In this document: one piece after another, positions 6,888-16,421 of the stretch
How the letters are laid out: each line of letters opens with the position of its first letter
Numbering within the stretch: position 1 is the stretch's first letter
Origin: Lachnospiraceae bacterium
GTDB lineage: Bacteria > Bacillota > Clostridia > Lachnospirales > Lachnospiraceae
Direction: 5' to 3'
DNA length: 40,196 bases
NCBI GenBank assembly: GCA_016291655.1
Contig: JAEEYF010000089.1
Span: forward strand, 1-40,196
The notes under the pieces: model-generated
Databases searched by the model: none
What the model was told of the DNA's origin: nothing
What the model saw: the letters and a program-made list of their open reading frames with translations, nothing else
Program-made: the position numbers and the translations under genes

Positions 6888-8326
6888 TAGATAAAAGAAC
6901 AAAATGGTCCTATTGTGTCGGAGCTACGGGAAGAGACGCGGCATATACACTTGTCAGCATGTTTTTGCTGACCTACATTCAATACACCATGAAGCTGGAA
7001 GTGCTCCAGTTCACCGTTATTTCGGTTGCCATGGTTGTTTGCATGGTCTGGGATGCCGTGAATGATCTCATGATGAGCTCCATTATCGAGAACAGTCATT
7101 ACAAACTCGGCAAATACCGCCCCTTCATCATCGTGGGCGCACTTCTCAACGCCGTCGTCATAATATTGATGTTTATGGTACGTCCCACAGGCTGGTCCTT
7201 CGTGATCTTCTTCTGTATCACCTATCTGCTTTGGGGCATGACTTACACAATCAACGATATAGCATATTGGGGCATGCTGCCCAGTCTGTCCAGCGATCCC
7301 AAAGAACGTGACTCGCTCGTAACACTCATGGGAATATTTGTATGCATCGGACAGTTTGCGGTTGCAGGCGTTGTGCCCATGGTCATCGTCGGAAATGCGG
7401 TCACTGCTTTCAGGATCATAGGTATCATCGTCGCCCTTGCGTTCCTGCTTTTTCAGACGCTCACCTTCTGGGGCGTTACGGAGCGCGAACGGGTAGATAA
7501 CGCAGAAACCGTCAACTTTAAGAAGATGGTTTCAATATTGAAGCGTAACGACCAGCTCCTGAGATCCGGCATCGCATATATTCTTTTCTGCGTCGGCCAG
7601 CAATTGCTGCTTCTCCTCGCCGTGAACTTCTTTTATTTTGAATTCGGCTATTCCGAGAGCGGAGATCTCATCACGCTGTTCACGGTAATGTACGGTCTCG
7701 GAACGCTTGCGGCTCAATTTGTCTATCCGATCCTTTCCGCGAAACTCAGTCGTAAAAAGATCTACGGCATATGCATGATAGCGCTGGCAGCGGGCTATCT
7801 CACCCTGCTTTCCTTCGGCTATATCCTTCCGAAGAATGTTGTCCTCATTATGATAACGGGCTTTTTGATCTTCTTCTGTCAGGGACTCATCAATCTTGCT
7901 GTTGTTGTAATGATCAACAATACCATAGAATATGACGAGTACCGTTTTAACGAGCGCCATGACAGCATAATCTCCGCCATCCGCTCCTTCGGCGCAAAGT
8001 TCTCGGGCGCACTGAACCAGGGAACCGCATCGCTCATTCTGATCGTCAGCGGCATATATGCAGTCAGCCAAAAGATCAGTGAGCTTGAAGTTGAAAGAGG
8101 AAAGGGCGCTATGTCCAAGGAAGAGGTGCTTTCAAAGGCAGATGCGGTCATAGCAACGGTAGAACCCTCCCAGACCCTGATCTTAAGGATAGGAATGGTG
8201 GCCATCCCTATGCTGGTAATGTTCATTTCCCGGCTTATAATCAAGAAGGGTTACAAGATCGACGAAAAAGAGTACACCCGTATGGTAACGGAGATCGAGA
8301 AGAGAAAGCAGAATGAAAAAGTATGA
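6884..8326 (+). CDS. GPH-family sugar:cation symporter (MFS)
   Basis: Inner-membrane importer of glycosides, pentosides or hexuronides with Na+ or H+. The 480-aa protein has about 12 hydrophobic segments and the family signature around residues 58-85: an Asp pair (WDAVNDLMM) and GKYRPFI in the first cytoplasmic loop. The start overlaps the GH3 stop by four bases and the 3' end overlaps the AraC gene by 14, so GH3, symporter and regulator form one translation-coupled unit. The pairing suggests import of a beta-linked di- or oligosaccharide that the GH3 enzyme cleaves inside the cell. The substrate itself is inferred only from context. Confidence 0.92.
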   Translation: MIDKRTKWSYCVGATGRDAAYTLVSMFLLTYIQYTMKLEVLQFTVISVAMVVCMVWDAVNDLMMSSIIENSHYKLGKYRPFIIVGALLNAVVIILMFMVRPTGWSFVIFFCITYLLWGMTYTINDIAYWGMLPSLSSDPKERDSLVTLMGIFVCIGQFAVAGVVPMVIVGNAVTAFRIIGIIVALAFLLFQTLTFWGVTERERVDNAETVNFKKMVSILKRNDQLLRSGIAYILFCVGQQLLLLLAVNFFYFEFGYSESGDLITLFTVMYGLGTLAAQFVYPILSAKLSRKKIYGICMIALAAGYLTLLSFGYILPKNVVLIMITGFLIFFCQGLINLAVVVMINNTIEYDEYRFNERHDSIISAIRSFGAKFSGALNQGTASLILIVSGIYAVSQKISELEVERGKGAMSKEEVLSKADAVIATVEPSQTLILRIGMVAIPMLVMFISRLIIKKGYKIDEKEYTRMVTEIEKRKQNEKV

Positions 8327-9056
8327 TGTAAAGCCTCTTCCGGAGTTCGGGAAGAATGAAAAAGCCATATACACCGAGCGGGAAAGCGGCACGACGCATA
8401 TGCCTTTTAAGGCGGAACTGGAGCTGTGCAATGCCATTAAACACGGCAATACCGAAAAACTTGACTCCGTTTTGGAAGTTGCGCTGAACCGTGAGATGAT
8501 CGTCGGAAACCTTTCCGCCAACAGGATACGCTCCGTAAAGTATTGGGCGGTCACAACAGTAGCTACCGCGGTACATTACGCCATTCTCGGCGGTATGGAT
8601 GAAACCGACGCCTACAACTTCAGTGACGAATGCATACGCACCATCGACGCCTTCACGACCTATGACGAGTGCATAGATTATCTGGTCCAAAAGGCTCGTT
8701 CCCTTTGCGGGATCGTTCGGAACAGCGGAAACAATACAGCGTTTTCCGACCCGGTCAAAAAATGCCTTCACTACATCCATCTCCATTTGCACGAATCGAT
8801 CCCTCTCACTGCTCTTGCAGAACTTACCGGGCTTTCCCGCCCGTACCTTGCCTCTCTGTTCAAGAAGGAGACGGGCAGTGCGATTCATGAATATATCGTT
8901 GACGAAAAAATGAAGGAAGCCGTGGCAATGCTTGATGAGGGAAAGAGCTGCAAGGAGATCAGCTACACCCTTGGCATATGCAATCAGTCGCACTTCGGAA
9001 AACTGTTTCGAAACAAATACGGTGTTACACCCGAGGAATACAAAAAACACGGATAA
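8313..9056 (+). CDS. AraC-family transcriptional regulator
   Basis: A 247-aa DNA-binding regulator. The C-terminal part (about residues 148-246) holds two helix-turn-helix units, seen in IPLTALAELTGLSRPYLASL and the CNQSHFGKLFRNKYGVTPEEY signature of the AraC/XylS family. The N-terminal 140 residues are mostly helical and are not the usual cupin sugar-binding domain; I do not recognise the fold. GAGAAGAGAAAG precedes the ATG, and the gene begins inside the symporter gene. It probably controls its own operon in response to the imported sugar; that is inference from position. No clear terminator follows in 9057-9120. Confidence 0.9.
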   Translation: MKKYDVKPLPEFGKNEKAIYTERESGTTHMPFKAELELCNAIKHGNTEKLDSVLEVALNREMIVGNLSANRIRSVKYWAVTTVATAVHYAILGGMDETDAYNFSDECIRTIDAFTTYDECIDYLVQKARSLCGIVRNSGNNTAFSDPVKKCLHYIHLHLHESIPLTALAELTGLSRPYLASLFKKETGSAIHEYIVDEKMKEAVAMLDEGKSCKEISYTLGICNQSHFGKLFRNKYGVTPEEYKKHG

Positions 9057-9125
9057 GATTCAAAAACGAAGGCTCGATCCCCTCAGATTTCACGGATCCA
9101 CGTCCCCCTGCGCGGCAATTTTGTG

Positions 9126-9154
9126 TGGACGAAGTTCGGAACGTATAGTATAAT
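9126..9154 (+). promoter_or_regulatory. Sigma-A promoter of the HAD gene
   Basis: TGGACG (9126-9131), 17 bp spacer, TATAAT (9149-9154). The transcript would start near 9161, about 30 nt before the start codon. Confidence 0.6.
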
Positions 9155-9190
9155 TATGCTTCGAAATCGTAAAGGAGTGGCAGACGGAAG

Positions 9191-9805
9191 ATGATAAAGA
9201 ATATTATTCTGGATATAGGTGAAGTGCTCGGGCATTTTCAGTGGCGTGAACTTATCAGAAAGTATATGAAACTGAATGATGAGGAATTTGAAATACTGAC
9301 GGAGGCGATGATGAAAAGCGGCCTTTGGGATGAGTTTGACAGATCCTATATGACCGATGAAGAGATCATCGAAGCGATCACGAAAAAGGCGGGCAAGGTA
9401 GCGGACCGGGTTCCGGAGTTTTTCAAGCATTTGGATGAGATCGTGGAAGACTATGACTATGCATGCCCGTGGATAGATGAGATTCATGCGAAGGGCTTAA
9501 AGGTTTACATCCTGTCCAACTACGGAAAGACCTCCTTTGAAGCAGGCACAAAAAAAAGGCTTAGGTTTGTCCCGATGGTTGACGGTAAAGTCATTTCCTA
9601 CGAGATCAAGTGCGTTAAGCCTCAGAAGGAGATATATGAGTATCTCCTCAATAAATATGATCTTAAAGCGGATGAATGCCTCTTTTTCGATGACCGCCCG
9701 GAAAACGTTGCCGGCGCGGAAAGAGTCGGCATTCATGGAATTCTTTTTAAAAACATCGATCAGGCAAAGGCCGATCTGGAAAAGGCGATCACAAGTTTTT
9801 CTTAA
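9191..9805 (+). CDS. HAD superfamily phosphatase (subfamily IA, YihX-like)
   Basis: Probable sugar-phosphate or nucleotide phosphatase in the cytoplasm; substrate unknown. The 204-aa protein has HAD motif I as LDIGEVL with nucleophile Asp8. The second Asp of the usual DxD is replaced by Gly, as in the DxGxV branch typified by YihX. Motif II is LSN, motif III is the Lys in KPQKEIY and motif IV is FFDDRPENV. A helical cap sits between motifs I and II. AAAGGAG lies 13 bases upstream, rather far. Its last 17 bases overlap the end of the convergent HD-domain gene. Confidence 0.9.
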   Translation: MIKNIILDIGEVLGHFQWRELIRKYMKLNDEEFEILTEAMMKSGLWDEFDRSYMTDEEIIEAITKKAGKVADRVPEFFKHLDEIVEDYDYACPWIDEIHAKGLKVYILSNYGKTSFEAGTKKRLRFVPMVDGKVISYEIKCVKPQKEIYEYLLNKYDLKADECLFFDDRPENVAGAERVGIHGILFKNIDQAKADLEKAITSFS

Positions 9806-10331
9806 GACGGTCAAAGAGAGCGTTGTATTCTCTCTCCACATCTTTGAAGGGGCGAACGTCATAGGAAAGCTCAAGCTTGAGTTCGGGAGCGGGGCGATCC
9901 TGTGTCTCGTTCAGAAGCACCTTCAGATCGTAGTAGAGCATATCGTCATCCACCAGCTTTACCAGGCACTCCTCATCGGGAGTAAGATTGGAACCCAGCC
10001 ATTTTTCGTATATGACATCAAGTATTTTGTTCTCCCATTCCACAAAGGATGGGAGTTCTTTTTTAAAGGGTCTGGGAACGTCGCTGACATAAGCTTCCGA
10101 GGCGTCATGCAGGAGGCAGGCCAGAACCACTCTGGGGGAGTAGCCTCTTGCTTCCGCTTCCTTCGCACAGTTTATGCAATGCTGACCTACCGAAAAGAAG
10201 GTTTTTACATGTCCGTTCCCTCTGCATTGCAGCGAAAGGGAGTGAGCGATGTCCGGGATCTTCAGCTTGTCGGCTTCCGGAGCTGTGGGATAAAAGTGTT
10301 CTTCTGTGTAAGTTGTAATGTAGTCTGCCAT
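9789..10331 (-). CDS. HD-domain phosphohydrolase, YfbR-like 5'-deoxynucleotidase
   Basis: Predicted metal-dependent nucleoside-monophosphate phosphatase. The 180-aa protein has the HD signature: His51 in SVGQHC, His75-Asp76 in LLHDASEAYVSD, and a later Asp in KLVDDD. The phrase ASEAY.SD.P.P.K is typical of the YfbR/HDDC group. CGGAGA six bases before the ATG at 10331 sets the start, so the longer frame back to 10355 is not used. The gene starts one base after the stop of the lipoprotein nucleotidase gene on the same strand. The two enzymes would act in sequence: extracellular release of nucleosides and phosphate, then intracellular nucleotide clean-up. The 3' end overlaps the HAD gene. Confidence 0.88.
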   Translation of the reverse strand: MADYITTYTEEHFYPTAPEADKLKIPDIAHSLSLQCRGNGHVKTFFSVGQHCINCAKEAEARGYSPRVVLACLLHDASEAYVSDVPRPFKKELPSFVEWENKILDVIYEKWLGSNLTPDEECLVKLVDDDMLYYDLKVLLNETQDRPAPELKLELSYDVRPFKDVEREYNALFDRLKKNL

Positions 10332-10332
10332 A

Positions 10333-11925
10333 TTATTCTCCGTATTTTTTTTCAAAGTAATCTTTTAAAAGGTCTCTTGCAAAGGTGGTATCGTCATACA
10401 GTTCCACTTCCGTAAGGTGATTTGGCTCATAGGAAGAGGAATAGGTATCCGTAACAAGGTAGTAGAGGGCATTGGGATCGAGATGATCCTTTACTTCTTC
10501 ACCGTATTCGCCGTAGGTGATAAAATAGTTGTCATTCCGTGTCTCAAAGAAATTGTTGTTGAGATCTATGCCCTTGCATTCGCAAAGCACCAGCTTGTTA
10601 TCAAAAGGAAACAGCATCTGCAGATCGGAATAGGTCACTTCTCCGGCGTCCAAAAATCTCGGGCTTCTAACGGAAAAATAGCCTCCGCCGAGGGCAATGT
10701 CATACTTGTCACCCCAGCGTTCCAGAGCCGCTTCATAGTAAAGATCCGCACAGAGCTTCCTGAGCTCGTCTCCGTCAAGGGTTTTGGGAATGTTTGCTAT
10801 GACCGCGTTGATGTCTCCGATCTCATCGGAATATTTTTCCAAAAGAGCTTCCACGATGGCATCGCCTTTTTGGTCATAACGATAGGTCTTGTGAGAGACC
10901 GTTTCCGCTCCGGTGGTTTTCAGGGTGTGGCTTGCCTTGTTGTATTCAAGGCATACGTGAGAAAGACCGGTAGTGTTGTCACCGCCGCCCTGCATATGCC
11001 ATACATCGTAGCTGTCCTTCAGGGCATATGCCTTGTGGGTGTGTCCTTCAAAGACCACGTCCACATAACCGTTGGAAAGAGCGATGTCATAATAGCTGCT
11101 CAACTGTCCTACGGAAATGTTGCCGACTTTTGAGGAACTCTTGGAAAAACCGTCATGAAGAGAATATACGATGATCTTGCAGTTTTCTTCTTCTCTGAGT
11201 CGGTCGGCCTCTGCTTTGACAAGCTCCGTGAGTTTGTCTCCCGTGAGAAAGTAAACGTCGGAAACCATGTTGCCTGCGATGGAAGAGTAGCAATCGCCTA
11301 TGGCGCCGATTATTCCGATACTGACCCCTTCACGCTCGATGACAACCGAAGGCTTACAATAGGAAGCGAGTGCATCGGTCTCTTTTTCGTAAATGTTCAA
11401 GGCAAGGAAAGGGAACCCGGCCAATTCCTCATTGCTTTCGATATATTCGCGACCCCAGTCATATTCATGGTTACCCAAGGTCATGGAAACGAAATCCAGG
11501 TCGTTCATCCATTCCGTGATCAGCTTGCCGTGGGTCATGTTGGACTCGCTGCTGCCCTGCCACATATCTCCGGAGGAGATCAGGACAAAGTTGTCGTCAA
11601 GCATCTGCCTCGTCTTAAGCCAGGTTGTCATTTCGTCGACTCCGGGCTGGGCTTTAGTGTCCGCAAATTTGCCGTGAAGGTCATTCAGGGCATATAGATC
11701 GATGACAGCCAGAACATCTGCATTGCAAAGATCGCAGCTACCGTCGTTGTCGGTATCGACGTGAACACAAGGCTCCCCGACCGCAGGCATCGGAGTGGTG
11801 CGGGTTTCGACGGGAGGCATTGTAGAGGGGATCGGAATGGGGACGTTCATGGGCACGACGCCGCATCCGCCTGAGGCAAGCAGAGCCGTAAGCAGTACAA
11901 TTATTGTCTTCTTCATTTTCTTCAT
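10333..11925 (-). CDS. Lipoprotein 5'-nucleotidase/metallophosphoesterase
   Basis: Surface-anchored enzyme of the UshA/CpdB type that would hydrolyse extracellular nucleotides or related phosphate esters. The 530-aa precursor has a Lys-rich N-terminus, a hydrophobic segment and a lipobox ending LLASGGC (Cys21). A Pro/Thr linker follows, then a small Cys/Asp-rich stretch (CVHVDTDNDGSCDLCNA). The calcineurin-like catalytic domain shows NDLHGKF, SGDMWQGS, LGNHEYDWG, YSLHDG and EGHTHK, all the expected metal ligands. The C-terminal 5'-nucleotidase domain (about 330-530) carries GGGYFSVRS and the LFPFDNKLV substrate-loop region. The gene is first in a two-gene minus-strand operon with the HD phosphohydrolase. 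Confidence 0.92.
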   Translation of the reverse strand: MKKMKKTIIVLLTALLASGGCGVVPMNVPIPIPSTMPPVETRTTPMPAVGEPCVHVDTDNDGSCDLCNADVLAVIDLYALNDLHGKFADTKAQPGVDEMTTWLKTRQMLDDNFVLISSGDMWQGSSESNMTHGKLITEWMNDLDFVSMTLGNHEYDWGREYIESNEELAGFPFLALNIYEKETDALASYCKPSVVIEREGVSIGIIGAIGDCYSSIAGNMVSDVYFLTGDKLTELVKAEADRLREEENCKIIVYSLHDGFSKSSSKVGNISVGQLSSYYDIALSNGYVDVVFEGHTHKAYALKDSYDVWHMQGGGDNTTGLSHVCLEYNKASHTLKTTGAETVSHKTYRYDQKGDAIVEALLEKYSDEIGDINAVIANIPKTLDGDELRKLCADLYYEAALERWGDKYDIALGGGYFSVRSPRFLDAGEVTYSDLQMLFPFDNKLVLCECKGIDLNNNFFETRNDNYFITYGEYGEEVKDHLDPNALYYLVTDTYSSSYEPNHLTEVELYDDTTFARDLLKDYFEKKYGE

Positions 11926-11961
11926 CTTCTTTACCTGTAATATATGGCTTTGTTTTTACCG

Positions 11962-11978
11962 AGCGTTTAATTATAACG
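11962..11978 (-). promoter_or_regulatory. -10 box within an inverted repeat, nucleotidase operon
   Basis: On the minus strand TATAAT occupies 11974-11969, centred in the inverted repeat GCGTT-N7-AACGC (11962-11978). The -35 is weak. The arms flanking the -10 could be an operator. Confidence 0.45.
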
Positions 11979-12001
11979 CCTTTTAATTTTTTTGGAAAGG
12001 G

Positions 12002-12030
12002 TTTATATTGTTAAATAATTATGATAAAAT
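12002..12030 (+). promoter_or_regulatory. Probable promoter of the HD-GYP gene
   Basis: TTTATA (12002-12007), 17 bp spacer, TAAAAT (12025-12030). GGAG lies eight bases before the ATG at 12076. Confidence 0.45.
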
Positions 12031-12075
12031 CCTGTACAGACAGGATCATCAATCGATGAATTTGGAGCGGGTGCT

Positions 12076-14007
12076 ATGTTTAAGTGCGATGAGATCAAAA
12101 CTTTTGCAAAAAAATATAAGAAGAACATCGATATCAGATCAGAACTGAACAACAGACTTTTTGAACTCTGCGATCATGACAAATGGTTGAAGCTTTTGAA
12201 GGACAGAGCATTGAAAAGCAAACAGCTCTACAAGGATAACGAGAAACTGATAGGAAGCATTAAGAGTAAATTGAGCGGGGAACTGACTGCCAAGGAAGCG
12301 GCAACCCTGTACGATGTGATCTTTAATGTTTTTTTTGACCGTTTTGAGATCAGTGACGTACCCATATTCATGATGATGGCCGAAAGAGCGGTGAAGTTCT
12401 ATAAAGATAAGAAGGACTACGACAAGCTCGCCAGATTATATGCCATCCTTACCTATTGGAGTATGGAATACTATACAAGGGTAGGGGTAGAAGGAAAAAA
12501 CAGGACCGTCGACTATGCATATGAGACGATCGGGCTGAAGGATCATTATGAAGAGATGAAGGATCCCGAAGCGAGATTGCGTATATTCAGAGCCTATGCG
12601 AATCTGATGGGTGGGATCCTTGAACAGCATAAGAATATCAGCGGTAATTATTTTGAGCTATACAACGAGATGCTTTCTTTGTGGAACAGCGATGTGGTGC
12701 AAAGGATCGATGGGGGCAACGCGGATATCAAAAAAGAGGTCGATTGGATGCATGACAACATGGTTCACTTGTGCACTCAAAGCCTACTGGATTATGAGGT
12801 GGAACTTCCCGAAAGAGAGAAAAGACGTGAGATTGATTTCATAAAAGGAAAACTGGAAGCATTTCACGGAAATATAAACGATAAGGCTGTCTATTGGATG
12901 GCGGCTATGGCGTTGGAGATACTTGATAACAAGATCAAGCCGGTGGATGCTATCCATAAGGTGATCATGAGGACCGATGCCATTAAAAAGCCGGACTTTG
13001 AAAAATATACCCCCGAGGAAAACTGCGATATTCTGGATGAAAAGTACATGCTGATGCAGATCAGTGTCTCTATCCTCAGGATAATGGATTTTACCGAGAG
13101 AGAAAGAATGGAATACGGCCGGCAGATCACCTTCCGTTTCTTTAAAGACCTGCATAAGATACCGAGCAATCTTTATACGAATTATGTGGACGACATATGC
13201 AAGGAGTATTTTTCCATGGTGCGTCCCTTCCTTAACGGAATATATGAAAAAGAACAGAAGCTGATGCAGATCTTCTTCCTGCGGCAGCCTCTCACCTACG
13301 TGCATTGTCTGCTGGTGGGGAGTCTGGCATATAGGATAGGAGAAGCCGTCATTGATGAAAAACCCTATCTCTTTGCGGGACTTCGTGAACTTGAATCCGA
13401 GCAGGATGTAAGGAGCAAAAAGAATGCTATTCTGGACTTCATCAGGCGGGCGGGACTGATCCATGATGTTGGAGAGATAATAATGCCGGCGGTTATCAAT
13501 ATGCAGACACGCAGTCTTATTGATGAAGAAAAGGACTTCATACTGATGCATCCGAAGATCGGAGTGGAGTATTTGGAAAACGATCCGGATTTTCTTCCTT
13601 ATATGGATATCATTCTCCAGCATCATAAGCATTATGACGGCAAAGGCGGCTATCCGGAAGATGCGCACAACGCCAATTCCCAGTACAAGCTGATCACGGA
13701 CATTATCACCATATGTGATGCCTTGGAGATCGCAGAGGACTATATCAGCCGTGCATACAAGGAGCCGAAGAAGTTTGATGAGATAGTAAAGGAGATACAT
13801 GACGGAGCGGGAACGGTCTATAATCCGTATATAGCTGAAATGATCGAAACAAATGACGAGCTGCGCGAGAAACTCAGGTTCATAGTGACTGAGGGAAGGA
13901 TAAGGGCAACGCATGAGGTCTACAGGAATATCGTTACCTGTGTTCGCTACGGGGGATCGCCCTATTTCAGACTCAATGCAGTGGATATGGATGAAACGGA
14001 ACAATAA
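12076..14007 (+). CDS. HD-GYP domain protein, predicted c-di-GMP phosphodiesterase
   Basis: A 643-aa cytoplasmic protein. The last third is an HD-GYP domain, a family that hydrolyses c-di-GMP to pGpG or GMP: HDVGE at residues 463-467 and HHKHYDGKGGYP at 516-527. The usual spacing is HHxxxDGxGYP; here one extra Gly precedes GYP. The N-terminal 400 residues are helical and charged, with no receiver, PAS or GAF domain that I recognise, and may be a TPR-like or novel input domain. There is no transmembrane segment. It has its own promoter and terminator. The downstream MCP and the GGDEF and EAL genes 20 kb away make c-di-GMP signalling a recurring theme. Confidence 0.85.
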   Translation: MFKCDEIKTFAKKYKKNIDIRSELNNRLFELCDHDKWLKLLKDRALKSKQLYKDNEKLIGSIKSKLSGELTAKEAATLYDVIFNVFFDRFEISDVPIFMMMAERAVKFYKDKKDYDKLARLYAILTYWSMEYYTRVGVEGKNRTVDYAYETIGLKDHYEEMKDPEARLRIFRAYANLMGGILEQHKNISGNYFELYNEMLSLWNSDVVQRIDGGNADIKKEVDWMHDNMVHLCTQSLLDYEVELPEREKRREIDFIKGKLEAFHGNINDKAVYWMAAMALEILDNKIKPVDAIHKVIMRTDAIKKPDFEKYTPEENCDILDEKYMLMQISVSILRIMDFTERERMEYGRQITFRFFKDLHKIPSNLYTNYVDDICKEYFSMVRPFLNGIYEKEQKLMQIFFLRQPLTYVHCLLVGSLAYRIGEAVIDEKPYLFAGLRELESEQDVRSKKNAILDFIRRAGLIHDVGEIIMPAVINMQTRSLIDEEKDFILMHPKIGVEYLENDPDFLPYMDIILQHHKHYDGKGGYPEDAHNANSQYKLITDIITICDALEIAEDYISRAYKEPKKFDEIVKEIHDGAGTVYNPYIAEMIETNDELREKLRFIVTEGRIRATHEVYRNIVTCVRYGGSPYFRLNAVDMDETEQ

Positions 14008-14020
14008 CGGACATATGAAC

Positions 14021-14055
14021 AGGGACCGGGGGAAGCTATGCCTATGGTCCCTTTT
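14021..14055 (+). terminator. Probable terminator after the HD-GYP gene
   Basis: AGGGACC (14021-14027) pairs with GGTCCCT (14046-14052) and is followed by TTT. The loop is 18 nt and the U-run is short, so strength is uncertain. Confidence 0.6.
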
Positions 14056-14134
14056 ATTGTACTGCAATTCGGAGAAAAGGCATATTCTTTAAAGTTTATT
14101 TATAAATTGTGGTGTATATTTGGTGGACTATTTA

Positions 14135-14143
14135 TGCTAAAAT
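14135..14143 (+). promoter_or_regulatory. Extended -10 promoter of the chemoreceptor gene
   Basis: TGCTAAAAT lies 38 nt upstream of the ATG at 14182. A convincing -35 is absent. I could not fit a sigma-D flagellar promoter. Confidence 0.4.
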
Positions 14144-14181
14144 CGGCTAACAAGATCAATCTGCTAAAGGAGGCACTACAG

Positions 14182-16323
14182 ATGAAAAAATTTGCTTTGA
14201 ATCTAAAGATCATTTTGGTAGTCGGGGTTATTTTCGTGGCATGTATCATTGTTTTCTGGGTATTCGCATCCGGAAAAATGATGGAAATTTCCAAATCTAA
14301 TGCCGAAGGATCACTCCGAGGCGTTGTAAACGGAGCTACAAACAGTATCAGGCAATATATTGCCAACGAGGTTACATTCGTTGAAGGTTACAGATGGACC
14401 ACAGAGGTTCAGAATATCATAAACGGTGACAGAACTCCTGAAAAGCTTGCTGCAGCCGAGGATGTAACAGTCAGATATTCATCTAAAAAGGATCATATCG
14501 AAGGATTGTTCTACTTGGATGAAAAGGGTATTGTTGATGCTCACACCATCCCTGCTGTAGTAGGAATGGATCTTGGCGCAGGCGGTGGGGATTCATTCAC
14601 AGAAGAGGCTACAATGGCAACAGCGTCAGTATCGGAAGCAACGGGCGGAGTCGTTCTTTCCGTAGGTAAGATGATAAAGAACGCTGCAGGAACCTACGGC
14701 GGAATGATAATGTGTGCAAGCTATACCGATGGATTCAATGAGATCCTTGACGGGGTACTTGCATCCAATCCTCTTTATACACACTTACAGGTTATCATCC
14801 CCTATTCGTACACAACATCGACATCTTCTGTAATCTACGATACAGATCACGATAAGATCGCTAAAGTATATGAAGATCAGGTTCTTGCAGATTTTGTAGA
14901 GGGCTATGGACTTTACTCAATGGCTTTAATGACCGATCCGAGTCTTATGGAAGCTGCTACGGAAGAAGCTCCCACATCATTGAACTATACGGATCCCGAA
15001 ACAGGTAAGGTTTACAATCAGCCTTATCAGATGATGAGCACATACAAGGACGAGGCAACGGGTAAGGAAATGATCTATTTCTATACGCTCATTCCCGAGT
15101 ATAGCTGGGTAATAATTCTTGAAGGCGAAGCAGATGCTGTTTATGCACAGGCATCCGCATCAAGCCGTTCCCTTCTTACCGCAACCGTTATTACACTTGC
15201 TGTAGGTATTGTAGGCATCCTTGGATTCGTTACAGTCCTTCTCAGACCTCTTTCAAATGTTGAGGGAGCACTTAAGAAGGTTGCAACACTCGACTTCACG
15301 GATGACGGTGAACTTGACAGATATGTTAACAGAAGTGACGAAGTAGGTACGATCGCTACTGCGACCATGAGCCTTAAGGAAGCGGTACGAGATACCATGA
15401 AACTTGTCGGTGACAGTGCAGGAAAGATGAATTCCAATTCTCAGACACTTGTAGACACATCCAAGCTTCTCTCCAATTTCACCGAAGAGAGTATGGCAGT
15501 TACCGAAGAACTCTATGCTCGTATTGAACAGACAAATGAATCCGTAAGAAAGACCGAGGAAGAGATCAACAAGGTTACAGGACTTGTTAGGGATGTAACC
15601 GATAAGGTTGGCGCCGGTGAAAAGCTTTCGAAGGATCTTATCAAGAAGACAGGCGTTGTTACTCAGGAAGTTGAAGGAAAGCTTGCAGCGAGCAGGGAAA
15701 AGATCAACGAGACAAGAACAAACGTTTACGATGCGGTTGAAAGTCTTGAGACAGTTAAGAAGATCAACGATCTTGCAAGTGCGATCCTTGATATCACATC
15801 TCAGACGAATCTCCTTTCACTTAATGCTTCCATCGAAGCTGCCCGTGCAGGTGAGGCAGGAAGAGGCTTCGCAGTAGTTGCAAGCGAGATCGCAAAACTT
15901 GCTACAGAGTCACAGCAGACAGCGGGAAGAATTCAGGATATCGTTGCAGAAAGCAACATCGCTGTTGAAAAGGTTAGAACAAGTGTAGAAGCAGTCATGA
16001 AGTTCGTACTTGAGGATGTTGAAGGCGAATTCAAGTCCTTCGGTGAGAGCTCCAGAAGCTATGGCACAGACATCGAGACCATTATGGGATCTATCGACGA
16101 GATCGGCGGAGCAATGGATAACCTTAAAGCTTCCGTTGATGATATCGGTAAGTATATCCGCGAAGTATCCAACTGCGCAGACAATAACTACGACGGTGTT
16201 AAGCAGATCGTTGATAAGAACGTCGGAACAACAAAGGTTGTTGAAGATGTCAATGTTATCATCGATTCCGAGAGAAACAGCGCAGCTGATCTCAACGATG
16301 TGGTTGGACGTTTCAAAGTTTGA
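14182..16323 (+). CDS. Methyl-accepting chemotaxis protein with large extracellular sensor
   Basis: Transmembrane chemoreceptor that signals to CheA/CheW. The 713-aa protein has TM1 at about residues 9-31, then a roughly 295-residue extracellular region of double-Cache type by size and layout. TM2 is at about 329-355, followed by a HAMP segment and the long helical signalling domain. The conserved tip [18 protein letters not shown] lies at about 545-562. No C-terminal CheR-binding pentapeptide is seen. GGAGG eight bases before the ATG at 14182 decides the start; the frame is open to 14038. The ligand is unknown. The gene is monocistronic and ends at a strong terminator. Confidence 0.95.
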   Translation: MKKFALNLKIILVVGVIFVACIIVFWVFASGKMMEISKSNAEGSLRGVVNGATNSIRQYIANEVTFVEGYRWTTEVQNIINGDRTPEKLAAAEDVTVRYSSKKDHIEGLFYLDEKGIVDAHTIPAVVGMDLGAGGGDSFTEEATMATASVSEATGGVVLSVGKMIKNAAGTYGGMIMCASYTDGFNEILDGVLASNPLYTHLQVIIPYSYTTSTSSVIYDTDHDKIAKVYEDQVLADFVEGYGLYSMALMTDPSLMEAATEEAPTSLNYTDPETGKVYNQPYQMMSTYKDEATGKEMIYFYTLIPEYSWVIILEGEADAVYAQASASSRSLLTATVITLAVGIVGILGFVTVLLRPLSNVEGALKKVATLDFTDDGELDRYVNRSDEVGTIATATMSLKEAVRDTMKLVGDSAGKMNSNSQTLVDTSKLLSNFTEESMAVTEELYARIEQTNESVRKTEEEINKVTGLVRDVTDKVGAGEKLSKDLIKKTGVVTQEVEGKLAASREKINETRTNVYDAVESLETVKKINDLASAILDITSQTNLLSLNASIEAARAGEAGRGFAVVASEIAKLATESQQTAGRIQDIVAESNIAVEKVRTSVEAVMKFVLEDVEGEFKSFGESSRSYGTDIETIMGSIDEIGGAMDNLKASVDDIGKYIREVSNCADNNYDGVKQIVDKNVGTTKVVEDVNVIIDSERNSAADLNDVVGRFKV

Positions 16324-16343
16324 TCGAATAAATGTAGTACCTC

Positions 16344-16375
16344 GGGAGGAAGCAAATGCTTCCTCCCATTTTTTT
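16344..16375 (+). terminator. Strong intrinsic terminator after the chemoreceptor gene
   Basis: An 11-bp perfect stem, GGGAGGAAGCA (16344-16354) with TGCTTCCTCCC (16357-16367), is followed by A and seven T residues. Confidence 0.92.
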
Positions 16376-16388
16376 GTTTGGCGCGGCA

Positions 16389-16417
16389 TTCCATATAAAA
16401 GGGTTTTATGTTAAAAT
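16389..16417 (+). promoter_or_regulatory. Probable promoter of the DUF1292-to-xylB run
   Basis: TTCCAT (16389-16394), 17 bp spacer, TAAAAT (16412-16417), directly after the strong terminator. It would start a transcript near 16424 that reads through the hairpin leader. Confidence 0.45.
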
Positions 16418-16421
16418 AAGC

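Noticed and set aside
12784-14067. Long antisense frame (427 codons) opposite the HD-GYP gene
   Set aside because: The HD-GYP catalytic motifs on the plus strand are clear, and the antisense frame has no supporting signals.
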